This document shows, piece after piece, positions 1 to 7,592 of a stretch of DNA of 32,769 nt (position 1 is the stretch's first letter; each line of letters starts with the position of its first letter). The stretch covers positions 1 through 32,769 of the forward strand of contig NZ_SGVY01000045.1 of the NCBI RefSeq assembly GCF_004535825.1, in the 5' to 3' direction. The translations under genes were made by a program, and so were the position numbers. The notes beneath the pieces were generated by a model. It had not been told where the DNA came from. It did no database searches and worked only from the letters and a program-made list of their open reading frames with translations. The DNA comes from Segatella hominis (GTDB lineage: Bacteria > Bacteroidota > Bacteroidia > Bacteroidales > Bacteroidaceae).

Positions 1-127
1 AGTTTTGCTTGTCTTCTTTTCGCAACACTAAGGTAAGTGAAAATTCTGACATGGCAAAATCCTGGGCAACTTTTTGTTGCTCAGGCACTTATAAATAATG
101 TTAAACTATAGTGTTGCGGAATTAAGG
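1..127. repeat. Left terminal copy of a 126-bp inverted repeat
   Basis: Bases 2-127 are the exact reverse complement of 32644-32769. The match breaks at base 128 and runs to the window edge on both sides. Inside the repeat are a hairpin at 61-85 (CCTGGGCAAC, five T, GTTGCTCAGG, one mismatch) and a perfect 10-bp inverted pair CGCAACACTA (21-30) / TAGTGTTGCG (109-118), which resembles the terminal repeats of an insertion sequence or a ~100-bp MITE. No transposase is visible. The true element may extend outside the window. Confidence 0.9.
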
Positions 128-156
128 GTTAATATGTAGATACCTACACTCGGTTG

Positions 157-164
157 CAAAGATA
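157..164 (-). promoter_or_regulatory. Leftward -7 promoter element with overlapping palindrome
   Basis: The minus strand reads TATCTTTG, matching the Bacteroidetes -7 consensus TAnnTTTG. A near-perfect palindrome TTTCCTTCTAAAAAGGAAA at 170-188 covers the expected -33 region. Transcription would run into the end repeat at 127 within about 25 nt, so the original gene is probably displaced or outside the window. Confidence 0.45.
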
Positions 165-202
165 CAAACTTTCCTTCTAAAAAGGAAAGAAATCGGCAAT
201 TA

Positions 203-257
203 TTTCCTTTTAAAAAGGAAAACTTATTCTTTCTTTATCCCAATCTTGTATTTTTAA
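203..257 (+). repeat. 55-bp promoter-cassette repeat, left copy (no gene attached)
   Basis: Matches 8725-8779 with one mismatch (212 versus 8734). It begins with the palindrome TTTCCTTTTAAAAAGGAAA. The right copy sits in front of the AAA-ATPase/PD-(D/E)XK gene. Here a TAnnTTTG element follows at 289-296, but the ATG at 300-302 opens only a six-codon frame. This looks like the orphan promoter of a lost gene copy. Confidence 0.75.
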
Positions 258-288
258 TTCAAGTTTCGCATTTCTGAGGGAACATTTG

Positions 289-296
289 TAATTTTG
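289..296 (+). promoter_or_regulatory. Orphan rightward -7 element
   Basis: TAATTTTG fits TAnnTTTG and lies 31 bases after the end of the 55-bp repeat, close to the spacing of the working-looking promoter at 8814-8821. No open frame follows on the plus strand. The next gene is on the opposite strand. Confidence 0.4.
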
Positions 297-353
297 CTCA
301 TGGCTTTGAGCTTTGAGTAATATAAAAAACTATGGAATATCCGCTGAATTACG

Positions 354-917
354 TCACTTTATTTGTGCCCTGATCCGGCTCAGACTTGCCTGTGTTATGC
401 CTAAATAGGTAGCAATGTTTCCCAACGGCAACCGTTGCAACAAATCGGGTTCTTTCTCTAACAACTCTTTGTACCGTTCCGAAGCAATGGCGGACAACAT
501 GGAAATCAGCCGTTCCTCGGTGGCAAGCAATTCCATCTCCGCATAACGCCGTCCCCAATTGGCAATATGTAAGTCTTCCGTAAACAATTCTTTCAGCTTT
601 TTCTTCTTCAATACGTATAAGACTGAATCTTCCATCAGCTCCATCGTCTCATATCCCGGCTCATCGTTCACGTATCCTTTCATAGAAACAAGGGTCGCTC
701 CTTCCTTGCCAACCCAAAAGGTGATTTCTTTCCCGTCCACCGAAGTGTAAGCGCGGACAATGCCGTTCTTGATAAAAAAGATATCCTTTTCTATCTTGCC
801 GTTTTCCAACACGCGGAATCCTTTGGGGTACGAAACCTCACTCAGGCATTGCCGCAATCTATCCAAAGACGCATCCGGCATAACATATCTTTGATTGATG
901 ATTTCCTTTATATCCAT
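354..917 (-). CDS. Crp/Fnr-family transcriptional regulator
   Basis: A 187-residue cytoplasmic protein. Residues about 15-125 read as a cyclic-nucleotide-binding-type beta-roll (for example the run around FFIKNGIVRAYTSVDGKEITFW). The C-terminus (about 155-187) is a short helix-turn-helix whose recognition helix is ITQASLSRIRAQIK, the usual layout of small Bacteroidetes Crp-like regulators. No cysteine cluster for an iron-sulfur centre is seen, so it is not a classical FNR. It is divergent from the SMR-MFS efflux operon across 161 bp containing two candidate operators and promoters for both directions, so it probably controls that operon and itself. The ligand cannot be told from sequence. The ATG at 917 has a -7 element (941-948) just upstream. 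Confidence 0.88.
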   Translation of the reverse strand: MDIKEIINQRYVMPDASLDRLRQCLSEVSYPKGFRVLENGKIEKDIFFIKNGIVRAYTSVDGKEITFWVGKEGATLVSMKGYVNDEPGYETMELMEDSVLYVLKKKKLKELFTEDLHIANWGRRYAEMELLATEERLISMLSAIASERYKELLEKEPDLLQRLPLGNIATYLGITQASLSRIRAQIK

Positions 918-936
918 AACTCATTGTTGTATTTGG

Positions 937-960
937 TGTGCAAAATTATAAAATTGCACA
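937..960. promoter_or_regulatory. Palindromic candidate operator over the regulator's -7 element
   Basis: Arms TGTGCAA (937-943) and TTGCACA (954-960) form a perfect 7-bp inverted repeat with a 10-bp spacer. Its half-sites resemble the TGTG/CACA ends of Crp-family sites. It overlaps CAAAATTA (941-948), which on the minus strand is TAATTTTG, the likely -7 of the 354-917 gene. The arrangement suggests autoregulation. Confidence 0.5.
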
Positions 961-984
961 TAAAAACGGAAATGAACGGCTGTT

Positions 985-1053
985 TTTTTGCCAAATGTAA
1001 AATCAGTTTTTACCAAATGAAAAAAGCAATTAGAGATTATTTACTTACTTTTG
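985..1053 (+). promoter_or_regulatory. Efflux operon promoter with two direct repeats
   Basis: Two 13-bp repeats, TTTTTGCCAAATG (985-997) and TTTTTACCAAATG (1007-1019), start exactly 22 bp apart, about two helical turns, so they face the same side of the DNA. A -7 element TACTTTTG follows at 1046-1053, 25 bp before the SMR start codon. They are candidate activator sites for the neighbouring Crp-like protein. Confidence 0.5.
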
Positions 1054-1078
1054 CACCTGAATTTAATAAATCATAAGT

Positions 1079-1405
1079 ATGAATTGGATAATCTTATTAT
1101 TGGCAGGATTGTTTGAGGTGAGCCTTACATTCTGCTTGGGTAAAGCGAGAGCTGCGTCAGGACTTGCTTTTTATCTGTGGGGTAGCGGCTTCTTGGCTTC
1201 CACAGTATTGAGCATGACCCTGCTTGCCAAGGCGGTTCAGACTTTACCTTTGGGAACGGCATACGCCATTTGGACAGGTATCGGGGCGGTCGGCACGGTC
1301 TTGATAGGGATATTCGTCTTCAAGGAGCCGACCTCTCCCATCCGTCTTTTCTTTCTGTTCACGCTTATTGCTTCCCTGATAGGATTGAAAATCGTGTCAT
1401 ATTGA
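1079..1405 (+). CDS. SMR-family exporter, SugE/Gdx (guanidinium) type
   Basis: A 108-residue inner-membrane protein with four hydrophobic helices, the standard SMR length. The membrane-embedded glutamate of the family is E13 (GLFEVS). The signature LPLGTAYAIWTGIGAVG in helix 3 matches the SugE/Gdx branch rather than the EmrE branch, so guanidinium/proton antiport is the best guess for substrate. It is the first gene of a two-gene operon: the MFS gene starts 13 bp after its stop. SMR proteins work as dual-topology dimers, and a single gene is enough for Gdx-type members. No guanidine riboswitch was recognised upstream. Instead the leader carries direct repeats that suggest control by the divergent Crp-like regulator. 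Family assignment is firm and substrate is inference. Confidence 0.9.
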   Translation: MNWIILLLAGLFEVSLTFCLGKARAASGLAFYLWGSGFLASTVLSMTLLAKAVQTLPLGTAYAIWTGIGAVGTVLIGIFVFKEPTSPIRLFFLFTLIASLIGLKIVSY

Positions 1406-1418
1406 AAGGAGGCAGAAG

Positions 1419-2600
1419 ATGAAGTATGAATTGAAGGAGAACCAAGGCATTTCGGCGCCTCTGCTGGCGCTGATGGCAGTCGCTACCGGGCTTTCCGTTG
1501 CCAACTGCTATTATAACCAGCCTCTGTTGGGCAGTATGGCTAAGGATTTCGCGGTAAGCGATTTTTCCGCCAGCATGGTGGCGACATTGACCCAGATAGG
1601 CTATGTGGCAGGGCTTGTATTTGTCATTCCGCTTGGCGACCTGGTTTCACGAAAGAGACTGATATTGACCAATTACATCGTTTCTTCGTGCGCCTTGCTA
1701 GCCATAGCACTCGCCCCGAACATCTACTGGGTGTGGGGCGCATCCTTGCTTGCCGGGGCATCTTCGGTCATGCCGCAGTTCTTCATTCCGTTGGTGTCGT
1801 ATAATTCAGCTCCGGACCACAAGGTGCGCAACGTGGGGATTATACAGTCCTGTTTGCTCATAGGCATTCTTGGGTCACGGGTATTCAGTGGTTTTCTCGC
1901 CGATATATGGGGATGGCGTTCTGTCTATTTTGTGGCTTGCGTGTTTATGCTCGGGTGTTTTCTGATGATTCACAAAATGCTGCCCGTGTTGCCTGCCCAT
2001 TCACGAGAAAATTATGCAGGGCTGTGGAAATCCTTGTTGCGTCTATTTTCCAAATACCCGTACTTGCGTATCGCGTCGTTGAGGGCGGCATTGGCTTATG
2101 GCTCGTTCTTTGCCTTGTGGAGTTGCCTTGCTTTCCGAATGAAGCAAGAGCCTTTCTTTGCAAGCGACGATATTATCGGAGCACTCGGTTTGTGCGGATT
2201 GGCAGGTGCATCCACGGTGGTTTTCATCAGCGGATATATCCAAAAGTATGGCGCAAGATTCTTCTCTATTGTCGGAGGATGCGTCATCTTGCTTGCATGG
2301 TTGTTGGCATTTTGGGGAAATGACAGTTACTTGTGGATGATAATCGCCATCCTCTTGATTGATGCCGGAATGCAAAGCATCCATCTGTCAAATCAGACCA
2401 GCGTGGTCGCTCTTGACGCATCCGCCATCAACCGGGTCAATACCGTTTATATGACCATTTACTTCTTAGGAGGTTCTGCCGGTACATTTGTTTCTGGTCT
2501 ATTCTGGCAACATTATGGATGGACGGGTGTGGTAGGGGTAGGAGTTGCCTTTACCGCAGCTTCCTTGCTTGTTAATTGCTTCAACTCTAAAACGGCATAA
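1419..2600 (+). CDS. MFS transporter (DHA-type drug/metabolite efflux)
   Basis: A 393-residue protein with about twelve hydrophobic segments. The loop between helices 2 and 3 carries the MFS motif A-like run GDLVSRKRL, and helix 1 has ANCYYNQPLLG, typical of the AraJ/YnfM-like group. It would be a proton-coupled inner-membrane exporter of unknown substrate. It is co-transcribed with the SMR gene (13-bp gap). Unusually for this genome, a good Shine-Dalgarno-like AAAGGAGG stands just before the start codon, and the gene seems more GC-rich than the AT-rich defence genes to its right. Both points suggest recent acquisition of the efflux cassette. The nearest plus-strand genes after it are decayed. 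Confidence 0.9.
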   Translation: MKYELKENQGISAPLLALMAVATGLSVANCYYNQPLLGSMAKDFAVSDFSASMVATLTQIGYVAGLVFVIPLGDLVSRKRLILTNYIVSSCALLAIALAPNIYWVWGASLLAGASSVMPQFFIPLVSYNSAPDHKVRNVGIIQSCLLIGILGSRVFSGFLADIWGWRSVYFVACVFMLGCFLMIHKMLPVLPAHSRENYAGLWKSLLRLFSKYPYLRIASLRAALAYGSFFALWSCLAFRMKQEPFFASDDIIGALGLCGLAGASTVVFISGYIQKYGARFFSIVGGCVILLAWLLAFWGNDSYLWMIIAILLIDAGMQSIHLSNQTSVVALDASAINRVNTVYMTIYFLGGSAGTFVSGLFWQHYGWTGVVGVGVAFTAASLLVNCFNSKTA

Positions 2601-2728
2601 GGGTGGATGCCAAATATTCTTTCAGCCTGAATATAGTAATGCAGACCATGGTAAATGGAATGGCTACAGACTCATTGCCTGAAAACAAAGAGAATCTTTG
2701 TAGGAATAGGAAACAAACCGATAACAAT

Positions 2729-2957
2729 ATGGCGACAAAAGATGGTTTTATCATCCGTCCAATCAAGAAGATGGATAATGCTTAAATGCAAATGCAGAAT
2801 ATTGGGTGATAGATTACGAAGGAGAAATTCAAGGAAGTTGTGGCTTCTATCCCACCAAAGGCTTGCCCGACAAATGTGCCGAAATAGTATAGTATTATAT
2901 TTATCGCCTGCTGTTCGAGGAAAAGGATTATTTTGTATTTTGCAACATATACTTTAA
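2729..2957 (+). pseudogene. Decayed GNAT-family N-acetyltransferase
   Basis: The first frame opens with MATKDGFIIRPIKKMDNA, a typical GNAT start, then stops after about 18 codons. Read without regard to that stop, the next stretch encodes AEYWVIDYEGEIQGSCGFYP and GLPDKCAEIV. A frame change then gives YLSPAVRGKGL, the GNAT motif A that binds acetyl-CoA pyrophosphate. The pieces are in correct order for a ~150-residue GNAT but lie in different frames, with internal sequence missing and an early end. It is a relic, not a working enzyme. It follows the efflux genes on the same strand and may once have belonged to the same resistance-type cassette. Bases 2601-2728 hold nothing recognisable. Confidence 0.75.
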
Positions 2958-3019
2958 AATATTTCCTCTAAACACATAAAAAAAGACTTGCTGTCCCATG
3001 AATTGGCACAAGTGCAAGC

Positions 3020-3027
3020 TAACTTTG
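3020..3027 (+). promoter_or_regulatory. -7 promoter element of the HIRAN gene
   Basis: TAACTTTG fits TAnnTTTG and lies 26 bp before the ATG at 3054. A start farther upstream (TTG at 2988) would place this promoter inside the gene, so it supports 3054 as the true start. Confidence 0.55.
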
Positions 3028-3053
3028 CACACAGAAATCAAAATAGTAAAGTT

Positions 3054-3431
3054 ATGAAGAGAAAAAAGTTATTTTTCAAGGAATGTCATCTCGCAGGTCG
3101 CCAATATCATGATGCCAATGAAGTTTGGGAAGAGTTGAAGGTCGGCACTCTGCTTGAATTACAAAGAGACCAAGAGAACCCATACGACAAGAATGCAGTC
3201 GCTGTGGTTTACTCAAAGGTGGTAGATAACAACGAGAAAGAGGAATATCTGCTGGGCTATCTTCCTCGCACTTCCAATACAGAGATTGCCCAATTATTGG
3301 AAATGGGGTGGGCATCTATCTTTGAATGCCGCATCAGCAAAATCAACGAAGATGCTCATTACGAGAACCAAATTCGCTTGACCATTCGCATCAAGCAAAA
3401 CCAACAAGCACAGAATTGCGTCGAAAGCTAA
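3054..3431 (+). CDS. HIRAN-domain protein
   Basis: A 125-residue protein that is nearly all HIRAN domain. It shows the conserved early AGRQYHDANEVWEELK, the central LQRDQENPYDKNAVAV (the N-P-x-D-x-N-A-V signature), and LLGYLPRTSNTEIAQLL near the end. HIRAN domains bind DNA ends or single-stranded DNA, as in HLTF/Rad5-type remodelers, and stand-alone bacterial versions often accompany restriction and repair genes. No helicase or nuclease domain is fused here. The ATG at 3054 is chosen because the domain begins there and a -7 element lies just upstream. It is convergent with the DUF262 operon, separated from it by a structured RNA candidate. A role as a DNA-end sensor for that system is inference. 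Confidence 0.85.
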   Translation: MKRKKLFFKECHLAGRQYHDANEVWEELKVGTLLELQRDQENPYDKNAVAVVYSKVVDNNEKEEYLLGYLPRTSNTEIAQLLEMGWASIFECRISKINEDAHYENQIRLTIRIKQNQQAQNCVES

Positions 3432-3436
3432 CCCTA

Positions 3437-3576
3437 ATATCGAGCCAGGTCGTAGGGACCTATATGGTGCGACGTGGCTCCGACCTTTCTGTGCTTACCT
3501 ACAAAGGGACAGGATACGCCGCTCACACGTCGGTCTTCGGATGCAGGCTTCGGGAGGATTTCCTGTCCCTTTTTCT
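3437..3576 (+). ncRNA. Candidate structured RNA ending in an intrinsic terminator
   Basis: A GC-rich island of ~140 bases in AT-rich surroundings. The first hairpin pairs GAGCCA (3442-3447) and GTCG with CGAC and TGGCTC (3475-3480), an 11-position stem with one mismatch. The second pairs AAAGGGACAGGA (3503-3514) with TCCTGTCCCTTT (3561-3572) and is followed by a T run, a strong plus-strand terminator whose 46-nt loop is itself GC-rich. GACGTG (3471-3476) can alternatively pair with CACGTC near 3526. It could be a free small RNA or the 3' untranslated region of the HIRAN gene. No known RNA family was recognised. Confidence 0.5.
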
Positions 3577-3606
3577 TATTTACAAAATAATCAGCAGCTT
3601 ATACTA

Positions 3607-5655
3607 TTATCTTTTCATGACGATTTTAAGCACTTTTTCTTGATGCTCATTCATATCATCCACATTCCATTCCAATCCAAAAGGACGTTTAGCCGTCTCA
3701 TCCTTAATCCCATCATCATAATTGTCTTGACATATTTGCAACATGATTCTGAACTTCAGAGATGCTGTACTTACTTGATTTGACTTTGAATCCAAATAAC
3801 GGTTTTTCTTATCAATTGGATTCCAGTCAGAACCGGAGCTATTAGCATCGGAACCAATCATGGCAAAGTTTCCAAAACAATTGATGTCTTCTAAGCTGAT
3901 AGGTTTATCGCTACCAGCCTTAGCCTGAGGATAATAATGTTCAAGGCTCTTACGAGTTCGAGAGAAATAGAAGTTATTAAATACCTCTAATTCAAAATCA
4001 CTACATCCCAAATCTTGGAAGAATCCGATACGTTTTGCATCTCCTTTCTTAGCTTTTTCTCCACGTAGCTCCTCCGCATACTTTCTCCATATTTTATAGT
4101 CTGTATAATCAAACACATAGAGAGGTATATTGGGCGCTCCCTTAGGATAGATGCGATTAAAGTCTCGTTCTACATTTTCCAGTTCTACATTCAGATGTCC
4201 ATTTCGTATCATCGTGTCATCAAAGCTATTAGGCTTTGGCTGGTTTCTTTCATTGAGTTTTTCCGCATTCAGATACACATCAAAGAAATACTTATCAGCC
4301 AAATCTCTCATAAAGACGAGATAATCACTAATATTATCGCTCTCAAACAAATGGTACAGACAATAGAACAGGTAGTTTTTGCGTTGCTTCGCCGTAAAAG
4401 TTACCTCGAACATAGATAGCAACTGTACCAGCTCTGCCTGCACGGATTTGTCTTCCGACAAATCCTTCAGGTAGACAACATTTCCATTTTTATAGTAACG
4501 CTGCAACTTCCACGGATTTTCTGAAATACGGTCCTCACCGAGCGTATGATGAACCACATAATTATCCAAGAAATACTTAGCCTTCAACAGATTATAAGCA
4601 AACCGTTTTACGAAATCAGCCGTGATGTTAATCTTCTCAAACTCATGAAGCAGTTCCTTGTCATCAAGAGATAATTTCAAAGGATCAAATCCTTGTTCCT
4701 TCATCCTCGTAATCTTCAACACAATCAAGAGGAAATTAGGAAAGTCTATGATTGGTTGAAATCTATCATTTTCATCTAACGTCGTACTCTGGGGCACAGG
4801 TCTAACAGGAGTATCCAACAACTCAGCAATCGTTTTTCTACCCAAAGAATTACCTGCATTAGCTGGCATGTCGGCAAATGCATCAAACGACTCTAAGACG
4901 AAACTATCCATGTTCTCACCAAAAACAGTTTTCATATCAGACATTTTTTGCTGAACGTAGAAGCACATATCACTACATGCTTCCCAGATACGGCTGAACT
5001 TTTCCATTGAGGTATTATCCCCGATAAATTGTTCACTCAATTTTGCCTTAACAATCTCATGCTTCTCCAGCTGTTCGCCACGAGAGTTCATCACCTCAAA
5101 ATAATGGTTCAAATCCACATCCTTCGGCACTCGATAATGTATGATATGGACATGATTCAAGAAATACTCTTTGAATTTATCCACATCAGTTTGAACCAAA
5201 CCAACAATCTCTTTCAATCCTGCTTTTGCGGACTCGAAGCCATTCATGATACCAAGGTCAGGCATCTCGCCAAGGTCATCATTCTCTCCACGCCTCGATA
5301 ATGCCTTTATCGTCGAAGCAGAAGCTTTTCGTGCCGAATAAGTCAAGCGATTATAAATGTCATGCACTCCCAAAGCGCTAAGTATGATGTAAATCGTAGT
5401 CAAACGTTGTTGACCATCTATCACCTCATATTTGTTCTCATCACGCTTATAAGTGACAAGAGTACCTATGTAATAAACCGTTTTGCCCATATCCATAGAA
5501 TCATGGACATCTTTTATCAAAGCACAGATTTCATCTCGTTCCCACGCATAGTTACGTTGGTAGATTGGAATTACGTATGTAATAGGTGCTCCGTGATTAT
5601 CACAATAGATTTCCTTAATAGAACACTCTTTCAAAATACTTTTCAAATCTTTCAT
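3607..5655 (-). CDS. DUF262-DUF1524 (HNH) fusion, GmrSD-like restriction protein
   Basis: A 682-residue cytoplasmic protein. The N-terminal DUF262 domain has IPIYQRNYAW (29-38) and DGQQRLTT (80-87), the ParB-like nucleotide-binding core of GmrS. A long helical middle follows. The C-terminal part is a DUF1524 nuclease: LEHYYPQ with H573, then INCFGNFAMI with N592/N596 and the NSS at 605, matching the H...N...N pattern of the beta-beta-alpha-metal fold. In known GmrSD proteins this pair cuts glucosylated or hydroxymethylated phage DNA using NTP. Here both halves are in one chain with the key histidine present, so it is probably active. It is second in an operon, 9 bp after the other DUF262 gene. 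Type of modification sensed, if any, is unknown. Confidence 0.88.
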   Translation of the reverse strand: MKDLKSILKECSIKEIYCDNHGAPITYVIPIYQRNYAWERDEICALIKDVHDSMDMGKTVYYIGTLVTYKRDENKYEVIDGQQRLTTIYIILSALGVHDIYNRLTYSARKASASTIKALSRRGENDDLGEMPDLGIMNGFESAKAGLKEIVGLVQTDVDKFKEYFLNHVHIIHYRVPKDVDLNHYFEVMNSRGEQLEKHEIVKAKLSEQFIGDNTSMEKFSRIWEACSDMCFYVQQKMSDMKTVFGENMDSFVLESFDAFADMPANAGNSLGRKTIAELLDTPVRPVPQSTTLDENDRFQPIIDFPNFLLIVLKITRMKEQGFDPLKLSLDDKELLHEFEKINITADFVKRFAYNLLKAKYFLDNYVVHHTLGEDRISENPWKLQRYYKNGNVVYLKDLSEDKSVQAELVQLLSMFEVTFTAKQRKNYLFYCLYHLFESDNISDYLVFMRDLADKYFFDVYLNAEKLNERNQPKPNSFDDTMIRNGHLNVELENVERDFNRIYPKGAPNIPLYVFDYTDYKIWRKYAEELRGEKAKKGDAKRIGFFQDLGCSDFELEVFNNFYFSRTRKSLEHYYPQAKAGSDKPISLEDINCFGNFAMIGSDANSSGSDWNPIDKKNRYLDSKSNQVSTASLKFRIMLQICQDNYDDGIKDETAKRPFGLEWNVDDMNEHQEKVLKIVMKR

Positions 5656-5664
5656 TGTCTTCTA

Positions 5665-7500
5665 CTATTTATAAAAACGATTTACTTTAAAGAAATGGAG
5701 ATAATTCAGATAGACTCTATCGCCATCACGCTCATCCAAATTCTCGGCATTTGTTCTGCCATTCTTTTTCCCATCCTTTATGTCGCTATCAGACAAAGGG
5801 GTTAGCTTATCTGCCAACACGCTGAGTAATGTAGTGGGAGTATCCTGCCTGGCTATCAACTTGTACATATTAAATGAATTCTTCAAATTCTCATTAGTTT
5901 CCATAATGAAATTCTGAGCAGAAAGCCATCCTAAATTTGTATATTGCGCTCTAAGCGAATAAGCCCAAACAAAGGCATAAACGACAAATTGCTCAAACAG
6001 CTCCATATCTTCTTTGGTTGGATATGACTCCGGGCAAAACCTATCTACATACAGGAGAACTGAAGTATCAAACAGCAACCGGGCAATACCATTGCCTTTT
6101 CCATTCTTGAAATAGCGATCCAATGTCTTCACTATAATATTGTCGTTGATATAGAACCCCTCGTACTTGCTGTTATCTCGAATGTCCTTTAGTATGGCAT
6201 AATAATGCTTCGTATATTCAAAGAAAGGTTTGCCTGCTATAATTGGAGCGTCCAATTGAAATGCATTGATATTGCGAGTTCCAGAAACGAATGGCATCGC
6301 AGAAGAATTTACCATATCTGCATAACAATAAGCACTCTTATAGAATTGAGCATAAGGAGTTCGTGCAGAACGAGTAATCCCCTTGAACATGTGGATATTA
6401 CGTTCATCCAACACTTCTGCCCTATTGCCATTTACCCATTCTTTGATACGATACAGATAGTTTCCGAAAAAATCTGCCAAACCACTTTGAGATATTTGTT
6501 CCCATCCCTTGACGATTCTTTCAACTTCATTCTCTTCTATATCAATCATTTCACGCAAATGATAAGCTTTCAGCAAATCATGTGGATATAAGGCTTTGCC
6601 ACGAGCATTCTGAGAATCAAAGAACTGAAAGGCTTCAGAAACGTCAGATGTGACAACAACAATAAGTTCACATCTCTTCTCAACAAATTCTTCCAGTCTT
6701 CTACACTCTCGTTCCTTAACATAATACTCTTCTTTCTTTTGTTGACTTTCTTTCAAATCAGGTTTGCTGACGCGTCGTTCCAATGCTCGATAATTATTGG
6801 ATATATTACGGGCATTATACTCATTATCATATAATTCTTGCTGGAGAAAAGCTATATCGTTCTTCCCCAATACCTTTAACAACAAAGAGAACGTAATGAT
6901 CCTCTGCAATCCATCAACTATATCATACGAGTCTTGGCTTGATGCTCGATGAAGAATCAGAGTACCAATCCTGTAACTTTCTTTATTGTCATTCATCGCT
7001 TCGATAATATCATCAAGCAACTGTATTGCATTACGAGCAGTCCACTTATATGGACGCTGATAGATCGGAATCGACAGATTTACACCATTAATGTGTTCCC
7101 CACCATTCGAAATCGTTTGACGAAGAAGCAAATCACCAATAGTAGTTATAGACAACGTAAGTTTATCCTTTTGGGATTGTTGTTCTACTGACTGTTGCTC
7201 AACTATATGTATTTGCGAATTATCGTCTTTCGCCCTATTGATAATGGTAGTATTCTCTATGGTATCTCCCATCGTCCAATACTTATACCCATCAATATGC
7301 AGATAAGGAAAATTATATTTCCACCATTGTTGTGGAACACCAAATTCTCTTTGTGACTGCACAAAAAAGACAAATTCCTCATCAGACAAGGCGCATTTAT
7401 TCCTCACAATGTACTCATGAGGACACGTAGGCATAGTCTTGGCAAAAGTCCATTGACATTTGCCTATCAAACTGCGTAATTTTACTTCATCATAGTTCAT
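5665..7500 (-). CDS. DUF262 protein with extra N-terminal domain, no nuclease
   Basis: A 611-residue protein. Residues 1-92 form a separate domain (CPHEYIVR near 26, then YLHIDGYKYWTMG near 66-78 and TTIINRAK to 91). I recognise this as a recurrent bacterial module but know no function for it. A Gln/Ser-rich linker leads to DUF262: IPIYQRPYKW (144-153) and DGLQRIITF (196-204), a variant of the usual DGQQRLT in which the second Q position is L. The rest is helical. No DUF1524 H/N residues are seen at the C-terminus, so it is likely a sensing or regulatory NTPase-like partner of the next gene. First gene of the operon, divergent from the WYL regulator, with a -7 element at 7529-7536. Confidence 0.85.
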   Translation of the reverse strand: MNYDEVKLRSLIGKCQWTFAKTMPTCPHEYIVRNKCALSDEEFVFFVQSQREFGVPQQWWKYNFPYLHIDGYKYWTMGDTIENTTIINRAKDDNSQIHIVEQQSVEQQSQKDKLTLSITTIGDLLLRQTISNGGEHINGVNLSIPIYQRPYKWTARNAIQLLDDIIEAMNDNKESYRIGTLILHRASSQDSYDIVDGLQRIITFSLLLKVLGKNDIAFLQQELYDNEYNARNISNNYRALERRVSKPDLKESQQKKEEYYVKERECRRLEEFVEKRCELIVVVTSDVSEAFQFFDSQNARGKALYPHDLLKAYHLREMIDIEENEVERIVKGWEQISQSGLADFFGNYLYRIKEWVNGNRAEVLDERNIHMFKGITRSARTPYAQFYKSAYCYADMVNSSAMPFVSGTRNINAFQLDAPIIAGKPFFEYTKHYYAILKDIRDNSKYEGFYINDNIIVKTLDRYFKNGKGNGIARLLFDTSVLLYVDRFCPESYPTKEDMELFEQFVVYAFVWAYSLRAQYTNLGWLSAQNFIMETNENLKNSFNMYKLIARQDTPTTLLSVLADKLTPLSDSDIKDGKKNGRTNAENLDERDGDRVYLNYLHFFKVNRFYK

Positions 7501-7528
7501 ATTTTATGAAATTATTGTTATGTCGGCA

Positions 7529-7536
7529 CAAAGATA
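7529..7536 (-). promoter_or_regulatory. -7 promoter element of the DUF262 operon
   Basis: The minus strand reads TATCTTTG, an exact TAnnTTTG match, 28 bp before the start codon at 7500. A clear TTTG -33 at ideal spacing was not found, which could mean a weak or tightly controlled promoter. Confidence 0.5.
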
Positions 7537-7541
7537 AGAAA

Positions 7542-7592
7542 AACTTGTATCAAATCATAGGACAAGTTCTTTTTTAAAAGAAAAATGTATCA
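7542..7592. promoter_or_regulatory. Candidate operator for the WYL regulator
   Basis: A perfect 7-bp inverted repeat, AACTTGT (7542-7548) and ACAAGTT (7562-7568), with centres 20 bp apart, sits immediately upstream of the -7 element of the DUF262 operon. TGTATCA also recurs as a direct repeat at 7546-7552 and 7586-7592. The position would let a bound dimer block the operon promoter. Confidence 0.45.

Noticed and set aside
985-1078. Guanidine riboswitch in front of the SugE-like gene
   Set aside because: The leader after the -7 element is only ~20 nt and AT-rich. No guanidine-riboswitch motif was recognised.
2988-3053. Longer HIRAN protein starting at the TTG at 2988
   Set aside because: The added residues show no family similarity, and the TAnnTTTG promoter at 3020-3027 would fall inside the gene.
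3437-3576. Retron ncRNA or tracrRNA
   Set aside because: No reverse transcriptase, cas gene or matching repeat is in the window. Only a generic structured RNA can be supported.
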